Below are positions 1 through 8,361 of a DNA stretch of 40,465 nucleotides, piece after piece. Source of the stretch: an uncultured Gammaproteobacteria bacterium (GTDB lineage Bacteria; Pseudomonadota; Gammaproteobacteria; PS1; Pseudothioglobaceae); the NCBI GenBank assembly GCA_913057955.1, contig CAJXOB010000009.1, positions 1 to 40,465 of the forward strand, given 5' to 3'. The position numbers were made by a program, and so were the translations under genes. The first letter of the stretch is position 1; every line of letters starts with the position of its first letter. The notes beneath the pieces were generated by a model. The model had not been told where the DNA came from, searched no databases, and saw nothing but the letters and a program-made list of their open reading frames with translations.

Positions 1-195
1 AAAGAGCTTAATAGGGAATACGATGCTAAATTTGACTTACCCTTTATTATGGCAGTTAAAGAAAAAAATAAATCTGACGTCATGTTGCAGTTCAAACAGC
101 GAAAAGACAATTCAAGGGACCAAGAAAGATCAAATGCTCTAGATGAGATTAATAAAATAGCGTGGCTAAGAATTAAGGAGATTTATGGAATCTGA
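1..195 (+). CDS. uraD: OHCU decarboxylase, C-terminal fragment (5' end outside window)
   Basis: The reading frame is open from base 1 to a TGA at 193-195 and gives 64 residues. The visible part (DLPFIMAVK, then a charged helix ending EINKIAWLRIKEIYGI) matches the end of 2-oxo-4-hydroxy-4-carboxy-5-ureidoimidazoline decarboxylases, where an F-I-x-A-V-K strand precedes a final helix with an A-L-x-E-I-x-x-I-A-x-x-R-L pattern. The enzyme makes S-allantoin from OHCU, the third step of urate breakdown, in the cytoplasm. It overlaps the allantoicase start by 11 bases, so the two are probably translationally coupled. The active-site histidine lies outside the window. The call rests on a short C-terminal match plus strong context. 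Confidence 0.8.
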   Translation, partial: KELNREYDAKFDLPFIMAVKEKNKSDVMLQFKQRKDNSRDQERSNALDEINKIAWLRIKEIYGI

Positions 196-1183
196 AAACC
201 AGATTGATGTTGCTAGTGCAAGTTTTGGTACTAAAGTTGTTTATTGTAGTGATGAATTTTTTGCAGACTCAGGTCGAATGCTTCAATCAAGTGAGCCTGT
301 TTGGATTGAAGACAAATACGATATAAATGGCAAGTGGATGGATGGCTGGGAGAGCCGAAGACGGCGAGATGGGAAAAATGACTTTTGTTTTATTAGGTTA
401 GGGGCTGAATCCATTATTAATAACTTTAATATTGATACAACACACTTTACTGGAAATTTTGCACCCGGAATTTCAGTTCAGGGGTGCTCAGTACCAGGAG
501 GCACTACGGATGATTTAGTTGTTGATGGCACTGCAGTTTCAGAATGGTTTGACCTTATTACTAAAGAAACCCTAGAGGGTAATTCAAAAAATTTATTTAC
601 TAGTGCTTCATCAAAGCCACTTACGCATCTAAAAATTACATTACTACCAGATGGCGGGATTGCTCGCTTCAGAGCTTACGGCGAAGTATGGGTTGATGAG
701 AAGCAATATAAAATTAATGGTACGAACGTAATATCCAAGGAAAGCGGCGCTAAAGCGATCTTTGCTAATGATGAACACTTTGGAAGCTTAAGTAATGTTT
801 TAGAAAAGCATGAGCCTTTAAGTATGGCTGATGGCTGGGAAACAAGGCGAAGAAGAAAGCCTGGCAATGATTGGGGAATTATCGCCCTATCAAAGCCTGC
901 GACCGCTGACGAGGTTGTAGTTGATACGAAATTTTTTAAAGGCAATTTTCCAGATACTTTTTCAATATCAACCTTCAATTCACTAGGCGAAGATGACAAA
1001 ACTTTGAAGGAAAATAGTAAAAATTGGAAAAAACTTATTGAGGGAAAAAAATTAAGGATAAACCAAATGCATGTTTTTAAAGGTTCGGACATACTGCATA
1101 ATGATGTGTTTACTCATATACGCATTGATATATACCCAGATGGTGGTATTGCTAGATTAAAACTTATTGGAAAATTTATCTAA
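185..1183 (+). CDS. alc: Allantoicase
   Basis: The product hydrolyses allantoate to ureidoglycolate and urea in the cytoplasm. The 332-residue protein shows the internal duplication of the family: the W-x-D-G-W-E-S-R-R-R-R block at residues 51-61 recurs as A-D-G-W-E-T-R-R-R-R at 215-224. D-T-T-H-F-T-G-N-F (about 81-89) has a degenerate counterpart, D-T-K-F-F-K-G-N-F, in the second half. Each half ends in a P-D-G-G-I-A-R motif. Length agrees with the usual 330-350. The ATG at 185 overlaps the end of uraD, and two bases separate its stop from the next gene. It forms the allantoate branch of the purine operon together with the ureidoglycolate lyase downstream. Confidence 0.93.
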   Translation: MESENQIDVASASFGTKVVYCSDEFFADSGRMLQSSEPVWIEDKYDINGKWMDGWESRRRRDGKNDFCFIRLGAESIINNFNIDTTHFTGNFAPGISVQGCSVPGGTTDDLVVDGTAVSEWFDLITKETLEGNSKNLFTSASSKPLTHLKITLLPDGGIARFRAYGEVWVDEKQYKINGTNVISKESGAKAIFANDEHFGSLSNVLEKHEPLSMADGWETRRRRKPGNDWGIIALSKPATADEVVVDTKFFKGNFPDTFSISTFNSLGEDDKTLKENSKNWKKLIEGKKLRINQMHVFKGSDILHNDVFTHIRIDIYPDGGIARLKLIGKFI

Positions 1184-1185
1184 AT

Positions 1186-1707
1186 ATGAATACTTTAAAA
1201 CTTACTCCTAAAGCCCTCACTGCAGAAAGTTTCCAACTGTTTGGTGAGGTAGTTAGCATTAAAAATAAAGAGTCTATTGTAATTAATGATGGTTTTGCCT
1301 CTAAGTTTGCTGATGTTGTTAAACTAGATACTAAAGAAGAGGGAGGCGAAACAAGCGTTCATATTTTTGTTGCTAAGAAGAGACAGTTTCCTCTTCAAAT
1401 TACTATGCTCGAAAATCACCCTTTTTTTAGTCAGACATTTATTCCAAAAAATAATACGCCTTTTATAGTTGTTGTTGCTCCTCCATCTGAAGATCCTGTA
1501 ATTGAAAATATTAAGGCTTTTATTACAGATGGTGATCAAGGTATTAGTTATTCTCGTGGAGTTTGGCATTTTCCATTAATTAGTATGAATGATAATTCTG
1601 AGTTCATTGTTTTGGATAGAAAAAATAATATAGACATCGATACAATTGAACAATGTATTGTCAAGTCTATTGATAACATTGATATATCTTTAGAGTTAAG
1701 CTTATGA
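1186..1707 (+). CDS. allA: Ureidoglycolate lyase
   Basis: This 173-residue protein matches the AllA family: it cleaves ureidoglycolate to glyoxylate and urea. Family features visible are the N-terminal L-T-P-K-A-L-T-A-E-S-F-Q-L-F-G-E-V segment, the central H-P-x-x-x-Q-T-F-I-P block, F-I-V-V-V-A-P, and the F-I-T-D-G-D-Q-G-I-S-Y-S-R-G-V-W-H-F-P-L stretch around residues 111-130 that lines the cupin active site. It directly follows allantoicase, whose product is its substrate. Its stop overlaps the puuD start (ATGATG at 1704). With allantoicase it means two urea are released per allantoate; no urease is present in the window. Confidence 0.92.
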   Translation: MNTLKLTPKALTAESFQLFGEVVSIKNKESIVINDGFASKFADVVKLDTKEEGGETSVHIFVAKKRQFPLQITMLENHPFFSQTFIPKNNTPFIVVVAPPSEDPVIENIKAFITDGDQGISYSRGVWHFPLISMNDNSEFIVLDRKNNIDIDTIEQCIVKSIDNIDISLELSL

Positions 1708-2879
1708 TGCAAATATATCTATTGGGCTGGTTAGGTTTGGCTTTGAAATTACTCCATATAATTGCGGGTATAGCTTGGATTGGGGCTTCCTTTTATTTTA
1801 ATTGGCTTGAAAATAAACTTGATCGATTAAATAATAGAGATGAGATAGCGGGAAACTTATGGGCGGTTCATGGTGGTGGATTTTATCACTTAGAAAAATA
1901 TAAGAAATATCCACAAACCCTCCCAGAGCCTTTGCATTGGTTTAAGTGGGAGGCATATGTTACTTGGCTTTCTGGAATTTCACTGCTTTCAGTTGTGTAT
2001 TATTTTAATGCGGGCTCCCGCTTACTAGGTTCCGATAGCTCTTTATCAGCCTCATATGCTGTTGGCTTAAGCCTCTTAGGATTATTGCTTTTTTGGCTTA
2101 TCTATGATCTTTTGTGCAAGTCAAAGTTGGTTACTAAATCAGCAATTTTTTTAACTATTATTTTTATAGTAATTGCATTTTTTGCTTATTTTTATAGCAA
2201 TATTTTTAATCCTAAAGCAGTTTATATGCAAATTGGTTCAATGATTGGAACCGTAATGGTTGCCAATGTTTTCTTTGTTATTATTCCAGTTCAAAAAAAA
2301 TTAGTTGATGCTTGTGAAAACTCTACTGAAGTTAGTTTAGAGCTTGGAAAAATCGGCTATCTTCGCTCTCGTCATAACAATTACTTTACCCTGCCAGTTT
2401 TATTTATGATGATAAGTGGGCATTACCCTTCAATTTATAGTGGAGATTATGGTTGGTTGATATTAATGGCTGTTATTGGAATTTTGGTAATGATTCGTCA
2501 TTACTTTAATCTAAGAGGAGTTGGTAAAGCCAAGAATAGTCTAATTGCGATTATAGTTCTTTCAACGTTTGCGCTTATTTATGCTTTGGCGCCAACTCCT
2601 AGCAAAGTTCAAGATCAAAACCAAGAGATTGTTACTGTTGAGCAGGCGCAAATCATAATCGAAAAACATTGTGTGAGTTGTCACGCTGCAAATCCAACTA
2701 ATATGGCTTTTACAATTGCCCCTAATGGCATCATGCTAGATACAACCAAAAAGATTATTGCTCATAAGGCACAAATATATCAACAAGCAGTTTTGTCTAA
2801 AGCAATGCCTTTAGTTAATAGTACAAATATGACAGATGATGAAAGGGAGAAGCTTCGAATTTGGATTGAGGCAGACTAA
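1704..2879 (+). CDS. puuD: Membrane urate hydroxylase with C-terminal cytochrome c domain
   Basis: The protein (391 residues) has a hydrophobic N-terminal domain with about eight membrane segments between residues 1 and 305, then a c-type haem domain with C-V-S-C-H at 323-327 and a candidate axial Met in K-A-M-P near the end. This arrangement is that of PuuD, which oxidises urate to 5-hydroxyisourate and passes electrons to its haem and the respiratory chain instead of making H2O2 from O2. The early motif L-H-I-I-A-G-I-A-W-I-G-A-S-F-Y-F-N-W-L fits the family. The gene overlaps allA upstream and shares one base with guaD downstream. The HIU hydrolase two genes on and OHCU decarboxylase at the left edge complete the urate-to-allantoin conversion. 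Confidence 0.9.
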   Translation: MMQIYLLGWLGLALKLLHIIAGIAWIGASFYFNWLENKLDRLNNRDEIAGNLWAVHGGGFYHLEKYKKYPQTLPEPLHWFKWEAYVTWLSGISLLSVVYYFNAGSRLLGSDSSLSASYAVGLSLLGLLLFWLIYDLLCKSKLVTKSAIFLTIIFIVIAFFAYFYSNIFNPKAVYMQIGSMIGTVMVANVFFVIIPVQKKLVDACENSTEVSLELGKIGYLRSRHNNYFTLPVLFMMISGHYPSIYSGDYGWLILMAVIGILVMIRHYFNLRGVGKAKNSLIAIIVLSTFALIYALAPTPSKVQDQNQEIVTVEQAQIIIEKHCVSCHAANPTNMAFTIAPNGIMLDTTKKIIAHKAQIYQQAVLSKAMPLVNSTNMTDDEREKLRIWIEAD

Positions 2880-4192
2880 TGAGTAAGAACAATTTTTATC
2901 GTGGCTCCATATACCACTGCATTGAAAGTAATGGAAAATTAGAGCCAATCTACATTAAAGATGGCCTTATGGTTGTAGATACTAAATCAGGATGCATTAT
3001 TGAAGTGGGCGAATACATAAGTCTTGCCTCTAAGTGGCCTCAATCAGAATCATTAACTCACTTTAAAGATGGCCTAATAATGCCTGGCTTTATTGATACA
3101 CATGTCCATTATCCCCAATACAAAGTTATAGCGTCTTTTGGGACAAGTTTATTAGAATGGCTAAAAAAATATACCTTTGTCGAAGAACAAAAATTTATAG
3201 ACTCAGACTATGCAAGCCAAGTTGCCGAACTATTCCTTGATGAATTAGTTAAAAATGGCACGACAACTGCAATGACTTTTTGCACTTCTCACAAACAGTC
3301 TGTTGATGTATTTTTTGCAGCGGCTGAAAAAAGAAATCTTCGAATGGTGGCCGGCAAAGTTATGATGGATAGAAATGCCCCTAAAGCCCTTTGTGACTCC
3401 CCTGAAGACAGTTATAACGACTCCAAAGAGCTGATAGAAAAGTGGCATAATAAAGGCCGTCTAAGCTATGCGGTTACTCCTAGATTTGCTCCTACATCAA
3501 CTACTGAACAGCTTACTGAAGCTGCAAAACTACTAAATGAATATCCTAATAATAGTGATTCTAAAGGAGTGCTCCTTCAAACACATCTTAATGAAAATGA
3601 CAAAGAAATTGAATGGGTTAAGGAGTTATTTCCAGAATCAAATAACTATTTTGATGTCTACCATGACCATGGCCTTACAGGGAGTAACTCAGTTTTTGGT
3701 CACTGTATTTACAATACCGATGAAGAGTATTTACGGATGTCTGAAACAGGCTCAAAAGTCTCTCTATGTCCAACCTCTAATCTTTTTTTAGGTAGTGGCT
3801 TGTTTCGCCTAGATAAGCTAGAGAGTTTTGGAATAGATACAGCGCTTGCTTCAGATGTGGGCGGGGGAGATAGCTTTTCAATGTTTAAAGTTATGAACGA
3901 GGCTTATAAAATATGCCGGCTTAATGACTATAGTTTAGATCCGATAAAAGCCTTTTATCTAACAACTTTGGCAGCTGCAAAGGTGCTAAATTTAGACGAT
4001 AGAATCGGTAATTTTGAAGTTAAAAAAGAAGCTGATTTTATTGTTATTGATTTAAATGCTACAGAATTAATCAGTCAAAAAATGAAAACTGCTTTAAGCA
4101 TTAGCGACATATTATTTAATTTAATGACTTTGGGAGATGATAGACTAATTGATGAGGTCTACATCCTAGGTCAGAGAACTTATAAAAAATAA
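2879..4192 (+). CDS. guaD: Guanine deaminase
   Basis: A 437-residue amidohydrolase that converts guanine to xanthine and ammonia. The family block P-G-F-I-D-T-H-V-H-Y-P-Q gives metal ligands H75 and H77; further ligands are H236 (Q-T-H-L-N-E), H275 (F-G-H-C-I-Y) and D326 (A-S-D-V-G-G-G). The H-Y-P-Q after the first HxH and the N-E after H236 are typical of guanine deaminase as opposed to cytosine or chlorohydrolase relatives. The start ATG shares its A with the puuD stop codon. Its product xanthine is the substrate of XdhAB encoded three genes downstream, so the operon accepts guanine directly. Confidence 0.93.
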   Translation: MSKNNFYRGSIYHCIESNGKLEPIYIKDGLMVVDTKSGCIIEVGEYISLASKWPQSESLTHFKDGLIMPGFIDTHVHYPQYKVIASFGTSLLEWLKKYTFVEEQKFIDSDYASQVAELFLDELVKNGTTTAMTFCTSHKQSVDVFFAAAEKRNLRMVAGKVMMDRNAPKALCDSPEDSYNDSKELIEKWHNKGRLSYAVTPRFAPTSTTEQLTEAAKLLNEYPNNSDSKGVLLQTHLNENDKEIEWVKELFPESNNYFDVYHDHGLTGSNSVFGHCIYNTDEEYLRMSETGSKVSLCPTSNLFLGSGLFRLDKLESFGIDTALASDVGGGDSFSMFKVMNEAYKICRLNDYSLDPIKAFYLTTLAAAKVLNLDDRIGNFEVKKEADFIVIDLNATELISQKMKTALSISDILFNLMTLGDDRLIDEVYILGQRTYKK

Positions 4193-4201
4193 GGAAGAAT
4201 T

Positions 4202-4546
4202 ATGGGAAAGCTTACAACACATATACTAGATACAACTTTAGGCACTCCAGCTGAAATGGTGAATATAAATTTATATAGAAGAGTGGGCTCTAATTCAGAG
4301 CACATTATGTCCACTCAAACTAATAAAGATGGCAGGTGTGATGAGCCTTTATTATCAGAAGATAATTTTCAAGAGGGTTGCTATGAGATTGAATTTTCAA
4401 TTGATAGCTATTATGAAGCTAAAAAAATTAACTGCCCCTTTCTAAAAGACGTTGTCATTCGGTTTTACATTTCAAATAAAGATGAGAATTATCACGTTCC
4501 CTTACTAATATCTCCATTTAGTTATTCAACCTACCGAGGCAGTTAG
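4202..4546 (+). CDS. uraH: 5-hydroxyisourate hydrolase (transthyretin-like)
   Basis: A small, 114-residue protein with the two diagnostic ends of the family: L-T-T-H-I-L-D-T-T-L-G-T-P-A at the N-terminus (His7) and the C-terminal tetrapeptide Y-R-G-S after Y-H-V-P-L-L-I-S-P-F-S-Y-S-T. It hydrolyses the HIU made by PuuD to OHCU, the substrate of UraD. No signal peptide is visible, so it is expected in the cytoplasm. A GGAAG sequence at 4193-4197 is a likely ribosome binding site. Its TAG stop shares the final G with the GTG start of xdhA. Confidence 0.95.
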   Translation: MGKLTTHILDTTLGTPAEMVNINLYRRVGSNSEHIMSTQTNKDGRCDEPLLSEDNFQEGCYEIEFSIDSYYEAKKINCPFLKDVVIRFYISNKDENYHVPLLISPFSYSTYRGS

Positions 4547-6030
4547 TGAGATTTTTACTTAATCAAAACTTTAGTTCTGTTGATCTTGGTGAAATTAATC
4601 CCAATATGACTGTGCTTGAGTGGCTTAGAGGCAATCAATTGGTTGGAAGCAAGGAAGGCTGCGCTTCTGGAGATTGCGGCGCTTGTACTGCTGTTGTTGG
4701 AGAGCTGGTTGTTAATAATAAAACTACTGAAATTAAATATAAAAGTATAAATACATGTATTGCCTTAGCCTATAGTTTAATTGGAAAGCACTTAGTAACT
4801 GTCGAAGGGTTGGCTGAGGGTGATAGGCTGCATCCAGTTCAAAATGCAATGGTTTTAGAAAATGGCTCACAATGTGGTTTTTGTACGCCTGGATTTGTCA
4901 TGTCGTTATTTGCCCTATATCATAACGAGAATAATACAAATTTAGCTAAGATTAACGAGGCCTTGTCAGGCAATTTGTGCAGATGTACTGGATATAAGCC
5001 AATAATTTCAGCTGCTTTCTTAGCAATAAATAAAAAAAATAAAGAGCCTCTAGACTTTTATAAGAAAAATCAAAAACAACTTAAAGAAGCGCTCGTTAAG
5101 TTAAGTGACCCCAAAAACATAAGTGTTAGTTTTGCCAAGGGCGAAAAAATCATTAATTATGACGCGCCTAGTAATTTAGAAGAGCTATCCAAAGTATTAA
5201 GTAATAACTCTTCTGCAAAAATTGTTGCTGCTGGCACCGATTTAAATCTTGAAATTACTCAGTCAATGAAAGAGTTTCCGCACTTGGTTAGTGTTAATCG
5301 AGTGCCCGAATTAAAGAGTATCAGTGACAATGGGGCTGATCTAGAAATTGGAGCCGCAGTTAGTTATGAAGATGCCGCCTCTATTTTGATTGGTTACTGG
5401 CCAGACCTGGATTCATTTTTACAGCGCTTTGCGTCACTTCCAATAAAAAATTGGGCTACTATTGGCGGAAATATTGCCAATGCTTCCCCTATAGGAGACA
5501 TGCCTCCAGTTTTAATTGCATTAGATGCAAAACTAAAATTGAGAAAAGGCTCAAAAGTTCGTATTATTAATCTTGAAGAATTTTTTATAAGTTACAAAAA
5601 AACCTCTCTAGATGAGTCAGAATTTATTGAGAGCATAATAGTTCCAAAGCCAAATGACAACGAAAGGCTAATTACTCATAAGATTTCAAAGAGGTATGAA
5701 GATGATATTTCTGCGGTCTGTATGGCTCTCAAAGTTACAACTAAGGGCTCTCATCCAGAATCAGTAAAAATTGCATTAGGCGGCATGTCAGGGATACCTC
5801 AAAGAGCAATTGAACTTGAAAAGGTTATGCTTGAGAATTGGAACAATGATGAAATAGTGCTTGCCTCATATAACGCATTAAAAAGTGAATTTTCACCATT
5901 CTCTGATGTCAGAGCCTCTTCTGAATATCGTTTGAGAGTTACTGCAAATTTAGTTAAAAAATCATTACTGATATTAAAGGGATTGCCTTTAGAGAATCTT
6001 GCTCATTACTCTGTTGCGAGCAAATTATAG
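4546..6030 (+). CDS. xdhA: Xanthine dehydrogenase, small subunit (2x[2Fe-2S], FAD)
   Basis: The 494-residue protein begins at GTG overlapping the uraH stop. The plant-type ferredoxin cluster is ligated by C39, C44, C47 (G-C-A-S-G-D-C-G-A-C) and C71; the second cluster by C110, C113 (C-G-F-C-T-P-G), C145 and C147 (C-R-C-T-G-Y). An FAD domain of the CO-dehydrogenase type follows from about 190 (A-A-G-T-D-L-N-L-E; I-G-G-N-I-A-N-A-S-P-I-G-D). This is the electron-transfer subunit of XdhAB, which oxidises hypoxanthine and xanthine to urate. The gene ends in TAG at 6028-6030 and the xdhB frame continues in the same phase after it. Confidence 0.95.
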   Translation: MRFLLNQNFSSVDLGEINPNMTVLEWLRGNQLVGSKEGCASGDCGACTAVVGELVVNNKTTEIKYKSINTCIALAYSLIGKHLVTVEGLAEGDRLHPVQNAMVLENGSQCGFCTPGFVMSLFALYHNENNTNLAKINEALSGNLCRCTGYKPIISAAFLAINKKNKEPLDFYKKNQKQLKEALVKLSDPKNISVSFAKGEKIINYDAPSNLEELSKVLSNNSSAKIVAAGTDLNLEITQSMKEFPHLVSVNRVPELKSISDNGADLEIGAAVSYEDAASILIGYWPDLDSFLQRFASLPIKNWATIGGNIANASPIGDMPPVLIALDAKLKLRKGSKVRIINLEEFFISYKKTSLDESEFIESIIVPKPNDNERLITHKISKRYEDDISAVCMALKVTTKGSHPESVKIALGGMSGIPQRAIELEKVMLENWNNDEIVLASYNALKSEFSPFSDVRASSEYRLRVTANLVKKSLLILKGLPLENLAHYSVASKL

Positions 6031-6033
6031 GAG
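6029..6033 (+). promoter_or_regulatory. Ribosome binding site deciding the ATT start of xdhB
   Basis: AGGAG overlaps the TAG stop of xdhA and lies 9 bases before an ATT codon at 6043. No ATG, GTG, TTG or CTG exists in the xdhB frame between this site and the ATG at 6118, although that intervening stretch encodes conserved XdhB sequence. Confidence 0.6.
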
Positions 6034-6042
6034 TATCCGAAA

Positions 6043-8355
6043 ATTAATAAGACTAATAAAAATTTAGATAAACCTAATAGCCCAATTGGTCTTTCTATTG
6101 CCCATGATAGCGCGCATATGCATGTTCAGGGAAGCGCTAAATATATTGATGATATGCCTGAGCCCAATGGCACTCTTCATGTCGCATTTGCATTAAGTCA
6201 TGTTGCCTATGGAAAAATTAATAGTATTGATATTAAGAGTGCTAAAAAATCTGAAGGTGTCCACAGCATTCTCCTTGCAAAAGATATTAAACATTTGCAC
6301 ATTGGAGCAATCGTTCATGACGAGCCAATTCTAGCAGTAAATGAGGTTTTATTTTTTGGCCAAGCGATTGCTGCTGTTCTTGCCGATAGCCATGAAAATG
6401 CAAGAAGGGCCGCGGCATTAGTTAGCTCTGATATTAAAGAGCTTGAGGCTATCGTGACTATTGATCAAGCGATGTCTAAAAAAAGTTTTCTTGATGAGCC
6501 ATTGGTTGTAAGTACTGGTGACCCCTCTAAAGCTATCAATTCAGCACAAAATAAACTAACAGGAAATCTTTCGATTGGCGGTCAAGAGCATTACTATCTT
6601 GAAGGCCAGGTGGCTATGGCGATTCCAACAGAAGACAACGAAATGGTGATTCATTCATCGACTCAAAATCCAACCGAAGTTCAGCACTTAGTGGCACATG
6701 TTTTGGATGTTCCTCAAAATGCGATTGAAGTTATTACAAGAAGAATGGGCGGCGGCTTTGGAGGAAAAGAAACTGACTCCTCACAGCTGGCATGTATTTG
6801 TGCAATATTTGCTCAACAATGTGCTCGACCAGTAAAGTCAAGACTGTCCCGAAGAGACGACATGTTATTAACTGGAAAGCGACATGACTTTGTTGCAAAT
6901 TATGAGGTTGGTTATAGTAATGAGGGCTTAATTCAAGGTGTTAAGATTGACCTTGCTGCAAGATGCGGGTACTCACTTGATTTATCAAAAGCCATTGTTT
7001 CTCGAGCATTATTTCATGCAGACAACACTTATTACATTCCAAATGCAACTTTTACAGGCTTTTTGTGTAAAACAAATACCGCATCAAATACAGCGTTTAG
7101 AGGATTTGGCGGCCCTCAAGGTATGCTCGCTATTGAAAACATTATTGAAGAAATAGCTACTAGTATTGGTGTAGATGCTATAGAAATTAGAAAACTCAAT
7201 TACTATCAAAAAAATACAAAAAATATTACTCCGTATGACCAAGTCATTGAAGACAATATTATTAATGAACTCTCCAGTGAGCTTATTGAAGATAGCAATT
7301 ATTTAACTCGAAGAAAAAATATTTCTCAGTTTAATAAAGAGAACAAGTATTTAAAGAAAGGATTGGCTTTTTCGCCTGTGAAATTTGGAATCTCATTTAC
7401 AACTCAGTTATTAAATCAAGCGGGCGCGTTGGTTAGTATCTATAGAGATGGCAGTATCCACTTAAACCATGGCGGCACAGAAATGGGTCAGGGATTATTT
7501 ATTAAAGTTGCCCAAGTGGTTGCTAATGAATTTGGTGTTGATATAGGTCGCGTTAAGGTCTCCGCAACATCCACAGCAAAAGTACCAAATACCTCTCCTA
7601 CAGCTGCCTCTTCAGGTTCTGATTTAAATGGAATGGCAGCAAGAGAAGCATGCCTCAGGATCAAGAAAAATTTAACTGAATTTGCAGTAAGTCATTTTTC
7701 TTCAAGCAAAGAAGATGTTCGGTTTCAAGACTCAATGGTTATTGTGGCAAATAAAAAGATACCATTCAACGAGTTTGTTTCACTTGCTTATCTGAACCGA
7801 GTTGAGCTATTTAGTAATGGCTTTTATAAGACACCAAAAATATTTTTTGATGCCATTAAACAAAAAGGTAACCCTTTTTACTACTACTCTTATGGAGCCT
7901 GCGTAAGTGAAGTTATAGTTGATTGCCTGACGGGCGAGTACAAGCTTTTGGCAGTCGATATTCTGCACGATGTTGGAGCTTCTCTTAACCCTGCAATTGA
8001 TATGGGTCAAATAGTTGGTGGATATATACAAGGAATGGGTTGGCTTTGCTCTGAAGAGTTAAAGTGGAGTGATTCAGGAGCACTTTTAACTACAGGTGCC
8101 TCTACCTATAAGATTCCTGCGATCGGCGATACACCTGAGCATTTTGAAGTCAAAATTAAGCCAAATATTTCTAATCATGAGAACACAATTCATAAATCTA
8201 AAGCAGTTGGAGAGCCACCTCTGATGCTTGCAATATCTACATGGCTTGCGATAAAAAATGCTATTTACAATGCAGATAATAATATAAAAACTGGTCTTAA
8301 TGCTCCTGCGAGTTTTGAGCAAGTATTCTTTAATCTCAATAAGAACCTTAAGTAA
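6043..8355 (+). CDS. xdhB: Xanthine dehydrogenase, molybdopterin-binding large subunit
   Basis: The protein is 770 residues if read from ATT at 6043, or 745 from the first ATG at 6118. The longer form is preferred because residues before that ATG (P-I-G-L-S-I-A-H-D-S-A-H) align with the conserved start of XdhB proteins (G-x-x-x-x-H-D-S-A-x-x-H-V-x-G), and AGGAG stands 9 bases before the ATT. Moco-binding signatures are M-G-G-G-F-G-G-K-E, F-R-G-F-G-G-P-Q-G, and the catalytic Glu in A-V-G-E-P-P-L-M-L (E724 in the long form). It forms the catalytic half of XdhAB and makes urate for PuuD. The same frame as xdhA is used, separated by a single TAG. Confidence 0.93.
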   Translation: MNKTNKNLDKPNSPIGLSIAHDSAHMHVQGSAKYIDDMPEPNGTLHVAFALSHVAYGKINSIDIKSAKKSEGVHSILLAKDIKHLHIGAIVHDEPILAVNEVLFFGQAIAAVLADSHENARRAAALVSSDIKELEAIVTIDQAMSKKSFLDEPLVVSTGDPSKAINSAQNKLTGNLSIGGQEHYYLEGQVAMAIPTEDNEMVIHSSTQNPTEVQHLVAHVLDVPQNAIEVITRRMGGGFGGKETDSSQLACICAIFAQQCARPVKSRLSRRDDMLLTGKRHDFVANYEVGYSNEGLIQGVKIDLAARCGYSLDLSKAIVSRALFHADNTYYIPNATFTGFLCKTNTASNTAFRGFGGPQGMLAIENIIEEIATSIGVDAIEIRKLNYYQKNTKNITPYDQVIEDNIINELSSELIEDSNYLTRRKNISQFNKENKYLKKGLAFSPVKFGISFTTQLLNQAGALVSIYRDGSIHLNHGGTEMGQGLFIKVAQVVANEFGVDIGRVKVSATSTAKVPNTSPTAASSGSDLNGMAAREACLRIKKNLTEFAVSHFSSSKEDVRFQDSMVIVANKKIPFNEFVSLAYLNRVELFSNGFYKTPKIFFDAIKQKGNPFYYYSYGACVSEVIVDCLTGEYKLLAVDILHDVGASLNPAIDMGQIVGGYIQGMGWLCSEELKWSDSGALLTTGASTYKIPAIGDTPEHFEVKIKPNISNHENTIHKSKAVGEPPLMLAISTWLAIKNAIYNADNNIKTGLNAPASFEQVFFNLNKNLK

Positions 8356-8361
8356 TTGATT

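Noticed and set aside
676-1092. 138-residue open frame on the minus strand inside allantoicase
   Set aside because: It is fully covered by a well-supported plus-strand gene, has no recognisable motif and no ribosome binding site. The same reasoning applies to the other antisense frames inside known genes.
6118-6120. ATG as start of xdhB
   Set aside because: Conserved family residues lie upstream in the same frame, and no Shine-Dalgarno precedes this ATG, whereas AGGAG precedes the ATT at 6043.
8356-8358. TTG as start of xdhC
   Set aside because: It directly abuts the xdhB stop; the ATG two codons later gives the usual XdhC start.
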